Shown piece after piece: positions 24,773 to 38,200 of a stretch of 64,000 nucleotides of DNA. The notes below the pieces were generated by a model. The model did no database searches, was not told the origin of the DNA, and was given only the letters and a program-made list of their open reading frames with translations. This stretch comes from Heliopora coerulea. Lineage: Eukaryota > Cnidaria > Anthozoa > Scleralcyonacea > Helioporidae. The DNA is taken from NCBI GenBank assembly GCA_030142905.1, contig JASJOG010000021.1, positions 2,198,001 through 2,262,000 of the forward strand, written 5' to 3'. Every line of letters begins with the position of its first letter. The stretch's first letter is position 1. Made by a program: the position numbers and the translations under genes.

Positions 24773-27700
24773 CTTAGGCACTGGAGTAGGACAAGCACAG
24801 CTTCAGCCTACTACGGGAATGTGGACACTCCCGCCTACCAGAGTCCGGGGTGGTACCTTTGGTAAGTGCCAGCAACCCCTTAGCCAAGGGTAGATAAGAC
24901 TCTTTAGCCTTGGATGGCAACTTATCTAGGAGAAGGAAACTCCGAGATAAAACCAGAAATAGGTAGGCAGGGCATTGATTCGGAGCCAGTGACCTCCATA
25001 AAACGAGCAGGCTTTGATGAAATGACCTAGGGAGTGGCACCCCTGCCTTGCCAGCTGGGTAGACAGGTAGCCGAAAGCCTCAACTTGCCTTAATTGGCTG
25101 GCAGCTGCAAGTACACTACCTTCAGGTGTTGGCAAACCTGCCCTGTTAGCCCAAGGACTAGAAGAAAATCTGTACAGCAGGCTGATGCCCTTGACCTTAG
25201 TTGGTTGAGGATGAACCAGCCTTAAATGCTGAAACAGATCTGCACTAGTCTAAGAATAAAACAATATTCAGTCTTAACCCTTGCAGTGGCACGCCTAAAC
25301 TGACCTTAATTGGTTGGAAGTGCAACAGGGTACTGTTAAGGTCAAACTGGATATACGCATCGGGGAGTACTTTCAGGGACTTTAGAGGGCTGTATATCCC
25401 TTACTCCTTCCTGACTGGATAAGTTGGGCGAGTAAGGGCTGGCCCCGTGGGTGTTTCTTAAAATCCATTTTAATGGTAAAATTTCCTTTCCCCACAAGTT
25501 CCCTGAAATGTGCAATGTCTGTTGCGGCCTTACCTGGCGGGATGCTGGGAGCCCGTAGCAGGCTTAGACCCCTTCCACTGTCCTTAGTTGGGTGGTGTGC
25601 GAGTTGTAATAATAAAACAGCGATTTTTTCGTGGTAACAAATTTAAACACAGTTTTTAAATACGTTGATACCATGGTGATTGGTAATTTAAGATAAAGTA
25701 AGAGAAAATGAAGAGGAATATACGCATTAAAAAGGTATACTCAGTTACCAAAGACTGTTAGATCGTTTAGTTCCTAAAAGAACTGTATGAAACTTAAAGA
25801 GGTAAAATTCTACGTAAAGAGTAAGCCTAAAGAATTAGAAAAAAGCACGATGCATTATGGCAGATCACTTATCAAGTGCTATTTGTCTGCTAACTAAAGA
25901 AACAAATCACCTGCTTATATAGTCTAAAGAAAACTGATGACATCGACCCAACGGTATGTGGGAGGGTCAAAATAGGGATAGTTGGAAAACAAATTCCTTT
26001 TGCCGGCACAGATCAGGATCATTAAGTTTTATGTAAATGGCTTCCATCACCTTCAATTGAAAGGCGGAACGGCATTTGTAAAGAATTCTAAAATTATCGT
26101 CTGAGTACGTTTCGGCGCAAGACTTGTTGGACAGAAGATGTTTGCCAACAGCTGAATCACAACTGATGAATTCACTGGAACGACATAGTCGTTCTGGTTG
26201 TTGACGTGATGGCTGAGTTTTGTTTCTAATGACGCTAGGAACATGTTGTTTGATCCTATCACCCAGTCTCTGATTAGTTCTACCCACATAGCGAGATCCA
26301 CATTCGCATTTAAATTCGTAAATAACACAGCTTGATGAAGAAGCAGGTAGACTCTTTGTGAGTGGGTGGGAGGATAGTTTTCGTCGAAAAAATGCCAACG
26401 AATCTAGCAACAAAAAATGTTTGCTCAGTAATTAGCTTGATCGATTGTCCAAAAGTTTCGGAAATTTGTCCTATCCATGGAAGTTTTAAATAGACTCGAC
26501 ATTTAGCGGGTCCAATTGGTTTGTCTTTTTCACTTTGATTAAAAGCCCTATCTGGTATTCTTTCCGGGTAGCCATTAGATAAAAATATAGATTTCAACTT
26601 GTCAAGATCACTTTGAAGAAATTTCTCAGATGAAATCTTATAAGTACGATCAATTAAACATTTAACCAAGGAGAGTTTTTGCTTTCTAGCACTGAAGGAA
26701 TCAAATCTTGTGTACAGGCCCGTAAAAGTCGGTTTCCTGTAAACACTGGTCATGAAGCCCGTGTCCTCTTTGTGCACGAGAACGTCGAGGAAAGGAAGTT
26801 TATTATCTTTGTCATACTCACAAGTAAATTTTAATGATGGGTGAATATTGTTGAGGATATCTAGAAAGGCATTAGTTGCACTGTAGCCATTAAATATTGC
26901 GGAAGTGTCATCTACATACCGTTTGTACCACTCCTGTAGTTCGTGAGATATAGATTGAAACAGTCTAGACTCGTAATATCCGACAAAGATATTTGCTAGA
27001 ACAGGGCCTAATGGTGACCCCATTGCCGCTCCATCGATCTGTTTGAACATACTGTCACCAAAGCTAAATTCTACCCCCTTTGTGGCGGCAAGCATAAGTT
27101 CACAGAAAGCGCCTTCCGAAATTTCTGGTGGTGTAATGTCTGTGTGGTATAAAGTATTGGCACAAATACTTATAGTTTCATCCAGAGGGATATTTGTAAA
27201 TAAGCTTACTATGTCAAATGAACACATAACCAGATTCTTCGTGTCAATAGTTATTTCTCGTAGCTCTTTGACAAAACTAAACGAATCTTTAACAACGCTG
27301 CTTGAGAATTTATCCAGTACTGGCTCCAAAAGAAGTGAGAGTTCCTTGGCCAAATTGTGTTCTGCTGATTTTGTCATCGACAGAATGGGTCTTAAAGGAG
27401 TCCCTTGTTTGTGCGTTTTGGAAAGTCTGTACATTATCGGACGTTCCGAGCCTGTTGGCCTAGCTCGCTCATAGAAGCCATCATTGATCTGGTTTGACTT
27501 CTTCAGGCGCAACAATAGTGATTGTAGTTTTCTTTCATTAGATGCTGTCTTATCACGTTGCGGCAATTTGCCTAGTTCACAAAATTTTCTGTCATCATTA
27601 AGTATATGCAACATTTTCCCCTCGTAATCTGCTTTATTCAAAATAACTACCCCAAAGCCCTTATCTGGCTTGCAAATAACAATATTCTTGTTTTTGCGTA

Positions 27701-30700
27701 GTTTTGACAAAGCAATAAGATGTTCCCTAGTAAGGGAAAAGTCTTTAGATTCTATAGGTGTTCCACCGTACGCATGGGCAATGTCACAGAGTCTGGTTTT
27801 ACAAGCGATTAATAGTTTTTCGTTATGGGGTGTCAGGTTTTCTAACTTCGCCCAAAATGTCTCAAATTCACTAAGTATGGATTCACGTTTTAGTTAAAGA
27901 CAAACCAATTTAAAACTTCCATGGATGGGACAAATTTCCGAAACTTTTGGACAATCGATCAAGCTAATTACTGAGCAAACATCTTTTGTTGCTAGATTCG
28001 TTGGCAGTTTTTTGAAAAAAACTACCCTCCTAAGGTGAGGACGTTTCGGATGAAAGCCCTACATAGGAGTTGGTGAAGAAATGTCAGTATCAGAAAACAT
28101 GCTCCTAACTTTTTTAAACTAGCTCTATTCCGGAAAAAAAAAACCGTTTACAAATGGCAGAAATATGAATAAATACGGTTTATAATCATTAGTTACAGAA
28201 AATTTTAAAATACTGTAGTTAAATCAAGTACAATATTTCTGTGGATTGAGATTCCTTGCGGGCATTAGAATACGCGATTTATCGAACGCTCGTTAAAACA
28301 AACTGGTTTTAAATCAAAAAAGCGCGTTACAAATGAATGGACATATTAATCACGATGCAAACTTCATAAAGTCATGACCTCATCCCTTTTTCCATGAATA
28401 AAAACCCTTTTGGGATGTTCTGGGCTCTGGGTTATCGCTTTCTGTTATCTTGTTGTTTAGATTGTTCTACTGCAGTTGGCATGGAAGATGGGAGAATAAA
28501 AGACTATCAAGTGACTGGTTCTGCTGTATATCAACACCACAAAGCTTCCCGTGGGCGGTTGAATAATATAACTAAAAGGGTTAATGGAACTCAATGGGGA
28601 GCTTGGTGTTCTGACATACTGGACCAGAATCAATACCTCCAGGTTTGTCCGCCTACGGTTTTGGGAGCTGAAAAAACAAAAACTTTGTGGTTTTCCACCA
28701 GTTTGTCGTCTATTTAGTTATCTCAGTCCAATGACTAGAAATCCTATCATTGATATATTTTTGTGATTATCCTTTTTTTTTTTTTTTTTTTTTGTTTTAG
28801 GTTGACTTACTGCGAAAGCGTAATGTATCAGCAGTTGCAACCCAAGGGTACTATTTCGACATGTTTGTAAGAAAATATAGACTGAACTACAGTATAGATG
28901 GGAAAACGTGGATGCCATGCCAAAATGAGGATGGGAAAATTGTAAGTTATAGTTTCAATGGCAACAAATCTTGAAGCCGCTGAAACTAAAACACTGTTTT
29001 TTGAATTATTGCCGAAACATACAATATTAAGGTTGCAATTTTGGGGATGACGTTTGCTTTCATTTTATAACATTTCATTATTTTATCATCACGTCACCGT
29101 ATTTTGTGGTTCTTAAGTGCAACTACTTTTTATTCTTTAACATCTGTTTTTACTGCATAATTTAAAAATAAGTTGTAAACTGTTGTCTGCCAAAATGCTT
29201 TACACTTCTGTAAAACTTCATGACAATTCGTAAACGAAAAGGGAGCGTTATAAATCGGCGAAAGATTGCGTGTAAGTTTGTGCAGTACACCAATTTTCGA
29301 TCGGCAAAGTGCTCAGTCTGGTTCCTTTGCATGAGAGGCTACTTCAAACACTTGTGAGAAGTCTATCTTTTAATTTCAAAAATACTTCCCAGTTCATTAA
29401 AAAACTTGATATGGCCCACATTTTCAGATCATTCTCGGTGTTTGAAATCGGAAGTAAAATCCATATTCGTGTTTGAACTAAATCTTCGTTATGACTAGAC
29501 CTTTCTCTTGATTAACTCATTCTTATTTATTAGACCGTTCTATCTGTCAATATATCGCGTTCCAAACAATTTTCCTCTATATCATGCTATCATATTTATA
29601 ATATCGGTAATCTTCGGATCTTAATTTGAAATCAAAAGCTAAATAGTTGAATCGGCATATAATCAGCTTCATCACGGGTTCATTTCGAAACCAAGTAATA
29701 AACAGATAATTAAATAATAAATATCCAGAAAACTCTTTATATTCTGTTCTGCACTGTCTTGTTTCTTTTTATTCATTTTAATTTTGTTCTGTATTTAAAT
29801 TTGTATGTATTAATAACTATGGTAACGGTAACTTACTACTGGGTTTGGGTGATAATGGCTCCTAAACACTTCGCTTAATTTATCTGCAGGAATTTAATGG
29901 CAACAAAGATAATGAAACGATTGAGAAAAACTTGCTCTATTCACCAGTTGCTGCAAGGTATATTCGTTTCAATCCAACGAAGTGGAATAACGGCGGTTAC
30001 ATATGCATGAGGGTGGAAATCTATGAATGTTTGCCAGTCAAAGGTAAGGCATTTGCTAATTAAAAATGTTGTCATTGTCATTTTGTTATTATTATTGAAC
30101 GCTTAGGTAAACATTCAACTTGTATGGAGCACTTGTAGATTCCGCTGGAATACTTTGAAGTCATGTCAACATCAACTCCACAATGACCATGTTTACCTAC
30201 TGTTGTTGTGTCCATTATTTGTCCAAGATAGTCGCAGTGAATAAACAATAATCAAAACGAATAACCAAGAGTCAAAAAGTAGAACAAAAGTCAAAAGTTG
30301 TAATCGTGGAACTCTGTATTCAAAGAACATGCAAGAACACGCAACATATTTTGTGTCGAGTTCAGAGTCATTACCAAACCAACTTATTTTTTTATTAGTT
30401 TGTCACTGATTTGTCGTTTTGAGTGCACTATTAGAGACAAAATTAGATAAATTAATTAAATTATAAATGGTTAATTTATAAATGAAATGATTATCATGAT
30501 TACGGTATACTCTTGCGTTATCTTGAATATCACAGTTGCAAGATCGAAATTATTGGATTATTTTCTCTACTTTATTTTCTTAAGTTATGGACTGGTTATA
30601 GTTTTTATCACCAAAGCATGACTTGCACTTTCAAGTGCCTTTGTTCATAAAACTGGGATTTTCTGTTCTCAGTTTCGGTAGTTTGTCAACTTTTTGTTGT

Positions 30701-33700
30701 TCTACTACTCTTTTAAATACCTTCTCATCCCAATACCTTTGTATTACACAACTTTCGTTAGCTTGTTTTAATATGATATTTCTTCAGGCAGCGTCCCGTA
30801 CGTTTACAAAAGATTGCCACGTTTCACTGATGTTAATAACGCTAGTAGTGTCAATTTGACCTGCATTATGGAAGGACAAGTTGGTATTATAATAACATGG
30901 TTCAAAGGAGGCGATGCGGTACAAGAGTCAGAAACAACGAAATTGAAAGCGACGGCAGTTGGAGACAACCGCATGGAATCTACGTTGTCCCTTAGTAAAG
31001 TCGAAATGGCTGATAATGGTATCAACTACGCATGCAAGGGCTCATATCCTGGCGTGACTACGTTGTTTACGTCCACTACAACTGTGCTCAGAGTGGGAGG
31101 TTAGTTTATTGGCACTTGTATGAAGTGTATGCTTGTCTTAACGCTTTCCCGAGGCGAACTTTCCCTTTGGCGAGTGAAGTCGTCTGACGTTAGCCCGAGT
31201 AAACTGACAGAAGTCTTATCGCGCCGGGAAAAAGTTAAGCACTGATTATAAACGTCGAAGTTAACATGAACCTACCAAAGGGACTTGGATCCTGGGAGCA
31301 TTGGGGACGCATGCCCCTAACTTCTTAAGATCTATCCACACGATACGATTGTGGTATACCATTCTTCACTTTAGCGTATGCGATTATGTCATAAAAGCAC
31401 AATTCCTGCTTGCTATTCGCTCGCGAATGTTGCAATTGGTCCTGAAGACTCCTATGACTGAATCAGATGCATAAAATGAACTATCGTATACGACAGTCGT
31501 ATCGTGTAAATGGGCCCTAAAAAATTGCTCTTTTTACAGTGAAATGTATATTTTCGTGCTCACTAACCTAAACTAGCTTCCTAAATACTCCTGTACCTAA
31601 CTCATTGCAAATCCACGTATGCAACTCAGTACGCTCAAATTGAACGAAACTCTTTAAACCGACCTTTGAAAAGAGACTTAGAGACTGGACATAATTTACA
31701 ATATAAATGGCGTGGAATTTTAATGAAGATGGTTTAGCGACCAATATTACTGAAAAAAAATCTGGTTGTTTTAATCAAGGGTCACACGTATTACTTGCTC
31801 AAGAAATACACTACTGTACAGTCTAGTGAAGTCGTTAGAACTAACTATCTGGAATGACAATGGCCATTAGCGGTTGGATGAAGTGATTGTGGCGATGAAT
31901 ACTGTATAAAGTAATTCTATGCAATTCCGTTCTCCGTTCTATATATTTAAAATCCTGTCTACGCTTCGGTTCAATGCAACGTCCATTTTAAAGCCTGGTT
32001 TCCACTAGGCGGAGTTCTCCTTGCGGAAAAAAGTTTTCTCTTTGTTCCAAACTAATTAGAAAAATCAAAGAAGAAGATTCGTTCGGGCGGAAAATTCCGC
32101 CTGGTGAAAATTAGGCTTAAGTATCGATTTGGAAGACACTATACTTTTACTAATTAGCCGTTGGGGTGATAATGTTTAATTCCTTTTATAAAATAACAGG
32201 CGTCCTACGCACCCTCTGATTGGACGAGCCTCACTTTTTCTCGGAGTACAGAGACACAGCTGACGTCATTTTATTTTGTATTAGAGTACAGAGACGTGAA
32301 TGACGTCACGAAAATAAGAAGAAAACTTGGTTATTTTATAAAACAAACAAAAAATAGCTTTCGTATCTCTGTACTGTGATAGAAACACGAATGACGCCAT
32401 TTCAACCGGAAAAATACCAGAAAACACTCGGCTACGCCTCGTGTTTTCTCTAGGCATTTTTCCGGTTGAAATAACGTCATTTATGTTTCTATCACAGCAC
32501 AGAGACACTCAAGCAACTTTCTATTTGTTAAAAAGCAATAACCGGGTTTACAGGAATTTGAAAAGTATTGGCTATCACAATATTTTGTTTCTTTTAGCTG
32601 ATCAACCTGCTTTGACATTAACGTCATTTACTTCCACATCACTTGTTTTATCAGTCCCTTATCAAGGATCTAACTTGACTAAGGGTTACAAATTTCAGTA
32701 TAAACCTAAGACTGGTTCATCTAGCTGGATGGAGGAATACTATAACCGGAACCCGGATACGGACTACTACACTATAAACGGTCTCAAGTCTTGGACATGC
32801 TACGAAGTAAAAGTTATACCAAAGCATAAAGATGGTGATGTCGGAATAACAAGTGTTCTCAAAGTGTTCTGCACTGCTGAAGGAGGTAAACTGCGTAAAA
32901 TTTAGGGAAACAACTGATTACCGTCTGGGAGACAAGTATTGAAACATATCTTCCCGAGATGTCCAAAAATCGTCCAAGGCCAGAGGGAGCTGGCGGTTTT
33001 TTGGCCGCCGGTAAATTATGTTTCTACATGGAACTCCTAAGCGGTAAACATTTTTTTCTGCATTGCTGTAAACCACTGACAGGTTGAAGTCCTATTAAAT
33101 TCAATACACCATATGTTTTGAGCGAAATAAGAAAGATTGAAGGATTTACTTATATTTTTCGTCATTGTTTAGTAAGAAGAGCTTCAAAATGTCTTGACCT
33201 ATTTGAAAAATTAAAAAAAATTGAAAAATTTCAAAAACTGCAATGGTGGAAATTCCTTTGATTATGTCTAAATATCACAAAAATCCACCCGTTGTTACAA
33301 GAAATGAAATTGCGACAAAGGACAGGATTTTGACTGGTCACGATTTATAAAAACGATAAAGAAATCTATTTTTTCTCCGTCCAGAATTCAACCAAATGAC
33401 GCATTCTTGTCGTATAATGAGAGGTCCGTTTTTTTACAGTAAGAACCACGCGGGTTAGACCTACCCGTAAAAACTTGTCCTGAGGAAAAAAAAGAAAACA
33501 TGAACAAAAACAGGGAAAATTAATAAGTGATAATACCAAATATGATTGCATCGATTTTTGTATAAACGATTTGGAAAATGATTTTGCTTTACCTACACAT
33601 TTTCTCTTTCTTTACTCTCTTCGACAAAGACGACATGTTGTTTTTCAATACAGTTAGACGTTTACGATGTTCCGAGCTGTAGAGTAAACCAATCTGATTG

Positions 33701-35210
33701 CACTGAAGTGGATTTCCTCTGTTTTGGTTTCCGCTTGTTTACTGTAAGCCGCAGATTCCTGTAAAAGTGCATTAATTGCTAAAATTGTGCAAGTCTTGAA
33801 TATTTTCTTTTTGTCCTTTCAGTATCAGGGCCGCCTAAAATGATTGAAATAATTGAAGTCAACGAATATAATGCTACAGTCGAGTGGAAACCACCGAAAG
33901 AAGGAGATATCCATGGGAAAATAAAAGGATACATTATTAAATACAATTCAAGCAATAATGATAAACCTCTTGAGGTTACTGTGTCAAAGGTTACTAAGTA
34001 TACCCTCGTCTCTCTGCTTCCAAACATTCGATACGAGTTGCAGATTTGTGTCGTAAATGGAGCAGGAAGAGGTGAATTCAGCACCATTTATTCCTTTACG
34101 ACACACAAAGGTATACGAAGTTTCTTAAATTGGTTTTATTAGACATAGAAAATATTTTCTTTGATGAGCGAAAACACTATTGAGGAGTGAAAATCCTACT
34201 CCTGAATCTTTTAAATTTATGATGGTAATCATACAGTTAGCCCAACAAAGAGCATGCTTTGATGCAAAAGAGGTATTTATGAATACAGTTCTGTCAAATG
34301 CCCTAGTTGCGAATGACTTCAACCTTAATTTGGTTTTCCTGCACCAATAGAAGTTTCGGGTTTGAATTACATCATGGTATTCGTTTGCCTATTCTGGTTA
34401 AAGGTAGTTTATTTGGTCTTGACAAAAACAACGATTCTGGTGAACTTAACTCCACAGTTCGTTTAGTTTTTTGAATTACATTTGTCTGAATTAGATTCCA
34501 CGACAGTGCAGCTTGTAAAACCGTAAGTGTTGTGTTTCCTTGTCTCAGCGTGCTCTTTGATCGCTCAGTCCATATTGCTTCGTCAACTAGAGTACGTTCC
34601 TCGGCCTACCCATAATAGCCCTCGTGTGTCGTTAATTGAGCTTTGACGTAATCTCTACGAAATATTGTTAAAATGTCTCATACTGTGTTACTTCCTAGAA
34701 TTTATACCTACTCCAACTCCGACATTAAGAAATCAGGACTTGAATTTAGAGAAATTAAATGAGGTAACAAGTGTTGAGTAATTTTTAGATGTACGTGTTG
34801 TACGACAGTAAGATTTGTATAGCATATTCTTTTTATAGATTAATATCACTAAGAAAAATGTGAAAGGGGTTGCTCTTGATGTTAAAAATCTCACATCAAA
34901 AACTTACGAGTTACAACCGAAAGACGTCGCCCTCACTGCTGATATTCTCAAGAAAATTGTGACAACGAACGTCAAAGATGCGCAGGTATATAAACGGAAC
35001 TTGCTTTTCACAAATTGTTTTTCGACATTTGATTTTAACTATACATACTTTTTTGGCATGAACGTAACTAAAACTTTTATTTTAATTGGCCAACCCGTTC
35101 AGCTAACAGGTTGATATTCATAGAATCCTTGTTGGCATTAATTCTAGCTTAAACAGGAAGTGCTGTAAGCAATTAAACTATCTGGGCATGCGTATATGAA
35201 TAAATAAGAA

Positions 35211-35247
<37 letters not shown>

Positions 35248-38200
35248 TTGTTTATATAGTGTTACATAACCTCCCTGAACTAAATGTTTGACTAATGATT
35301 CAGTCATACTACAACAAGCGGTATAAATCAACTAGTTTCGTTGCTTGGAATTGGGTTTTTCCTTTTAATTGTGGGTTCACGTGTCGAAAGCGTTTGGAAC
35401 GTTCCTAGCACAGCAATGAACGCGAGTCAATTTATACGACGGCTGCAGCCTTGAACCGTAATAAGAGATAATAAACAATATAAAGGGTATTATAACGCTT
35501 TTTTATTCCAAGGTCTGCACCATCAAATACTTTATTTCGTTGCACTCATTGTATGCATTATAAATAGGTCCTTACTCATAGTTAGATGGGAAGGTCACTG
35601 TTTTGAAACGAAGCAATTATTTTGAATATATTAGATTCCTCTAAAAGTTTAATCTAATTTATAGAATACCTCGTAAATTCGTTCAATTGCCATTCTTTCA
35701 CTTGGCAAGTGGGCAAAGCAGTCGCATACATCAGCAAATGACAGTTCTATGTTTCTAAGCAGTTTTACTTATACATCGACCCAATCATACTAATAGAAAG
35801 TTCGCAACTGAGGTGGTTCCTCTTGTTCGAAATTGTGAAATTTCCTCTCACCCTTCATTCCTAACCGCCAACTTACAACTTGTTTTTCAAGGTTGGCGAC
35901 AATATTTTGGGAACAATAAATCATGTTCTTGATGTTAAAAATGATGTCCTGAAAGAAAGCAACGCAAGGCATAATACGTCGTCAAGGTAAGTTCATCGAA
36001 AGCTATCCTAAATGTAGGCTGTACTAGAATCATAGAAATCGCGACTGCGGAGAGCGTCTAAAACTAGAAAGTGCGTCTGCGTGCAAAATGTTTGCTGTCA
36101 TAAAATGTCAAGAAACTAGTTTTCAAGTATAGTTTGTTTTTTCCCATCCGGTCTGTTATCGTGAACAGCACACTAAATGTTTGACAGTTGAGCTCATCAT
36201 TTTATTATTCGTTGATGTAACAGTAAGTCTTGTAAGGTCTACGTTAGCCTCACTAACGTGTTACGTCAGAGGGTTTTATTAAGATATGGATGTACGTATC
36301 GCAGCCAATCAGAGCGAGGATAAAGTCCAATTTATTTTACGACATTGCTCGGAAAGAACGTTTTTATTAAATTAAAGAATGTTATTTGGAATAGTTTTAC
36401 GAAATACGTGTGACCCACCAGATAATTTTTAAAGTCGGCTTAATGGATGCATTAAGACTCGGTAGTGAAAATCAGAATTCTATATTATATTATTATATAT
36501 TTCTGGATATTATTATAAGTAATAATATCCATAGGCGTACGGGCCCTAATCATTTTGGGTGGCAGAGACGATCTGCCCGAATCACTCTGCTCGAATGTTT
36601 AGTTAGAAAAAATCTAGGAATAGTAATGACATAATGCACACGGTATGTATATGGCAACCTGAATGCACGCTAATATCCAAACTCTTGTTCATCGTTACCG
36701 ATTTTTGAAAATTTTTCTGTTTTAATCACGCTTAGAAATTTATTTTTCCCAATTCTACCCGAGCTATTTTCCCGAATCTGGTCCTCTCCAAATTTGGGGG
36801 GGCAGTTGCCTCCTGCTCCCCCGCCCGGTATGCCTATGATAATATCAGAGTGATGTGGATTACAAGTTAACCTATTATCCGCTAAAATTATCCCTTTAAT
36901 ACCCCGTGTCCGATGTATCGTACACCTACGATCAAGAGAATAAACGAGAGAATAAATAAAAAACAAATAGAGAACAAAGGACAAAAGAAAAAGACTCGGT
37001 TATTAAAGGGGTTAATAAAACGAAAAAGATGAGATAACAAAATCTCATCTGTGGAAGGATCCTTCAGGATTCTTAGTCAAGTCTGTCCTTTAATATTAAA
37101 GACTAAAAGAAACTTACAGTAAAGGCAGGCAATTTTTTTCTGTCTAGTCGTTGCTTCCTAGCTGTGGATCGCTCACTACCGCTGAGATAGAATACTTCCT
37201 ATCCCACCGATCGCGATCGCGATCGCTGGAAAAGGTTTCCAAAAAATTGCTGTCAATCGCTCTGGATCACTAACAATCAACAGCGATCGTGAGCGATTAT
37301 ATGGAAATCAGCCCTTAATGCTGTTTTGAATTTTTATGCTTTTTCTATGATAAAAAACTCCAGCATTTCTTTTAAACTACTGCCGCCTGTCCTCGTTAGT
37401 TTGGACCTTAAGCAACCAACGTTCTTGAGTCACGGACGTCAACCGGAAGATTCGATCAACTGGTGTTTTTGATATATGGGGAATGTATTCGTTGAGCGAA
37501 ATTTTTTATGCGAGCAAAGATAACGAGCGACCTAAAAATCCCAGGAGAGACAATAGCGTGTCTAGTCAGTGAGTCAGCGGTGAACGTAACAGACAAATAT
37601 TGACGTTGTAGTTCTAGACGTCGTCTTCCCAACGTGGAAACATAGTCAGTAACATCTGTACAGAATGAAAACAGCGCTCGACATGTTGGATGACGCCGTT
37701 GAGATTTGAAATTATTCAATGTCTTTGTTTCGCACGAAAAATTCTATTGAAAGAAAAGCCGTTCGTGATTCAAGAACGCTTGTTGCTTAAGATCCCTAAT
37801 TCCTTTTGTGCTATTACATCCATTTTTATAATCGCTTAAGATATTCAAGATGCGAGAACTTGTAATCCACATCGCTCAAAAGATTTTACGTGTAAAATGA
37901 CGAAACGTCAACTACATTAAAGAATAATCCTACTGCGTTAATAGTGCCTATGTAAAGAATTATCCGCTGGGCAATGACCTTTGTTGCAAAATTTACGGAA
38001 TTTATCTAGGTTTGTTAAAATCTTGGAAGAATACGTGGAGAACGGAGGACAATTTTCCAAGAACACTTCAAACATTCTTATCCGCATTGATCGTATCGGG
38101 AGAGGCTACACAGAAGGCGTAAATAGAAAATTTGATGGCAATGCCTCAATTACAATTCCTAAAGAAGTTCTGGAGGATTCAGAGAATAAAACGATATATT

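Larger units (their letters stand above)
12201..28460 (+). other. 16-kb transposon-filled intron of the receptor
   Basis: This intron separates the two discoidin domains (phase 1 donor AAAGAAG/GTAATA, acceptor TTGTTTAG). It carries a hAT-type MITE (13540-14475), hairpin-repeat blocks (15440-16905 and 24768-25615), a PLE on + (16911-21073), a mariner copy within it, an R2-type LINE on + (about 21190-24770) and a PLE on - (25940-28031). No host exon was found in it; the discoidin frame closes correctly when it is skipped. Confidence 0.85.

Noticed and set aside
27043..27474. 143-residue frame on +
   Set aside because: Antisense shadow of the PLE 2 reverse transcriptase, whose motifs lie on the minus strand.
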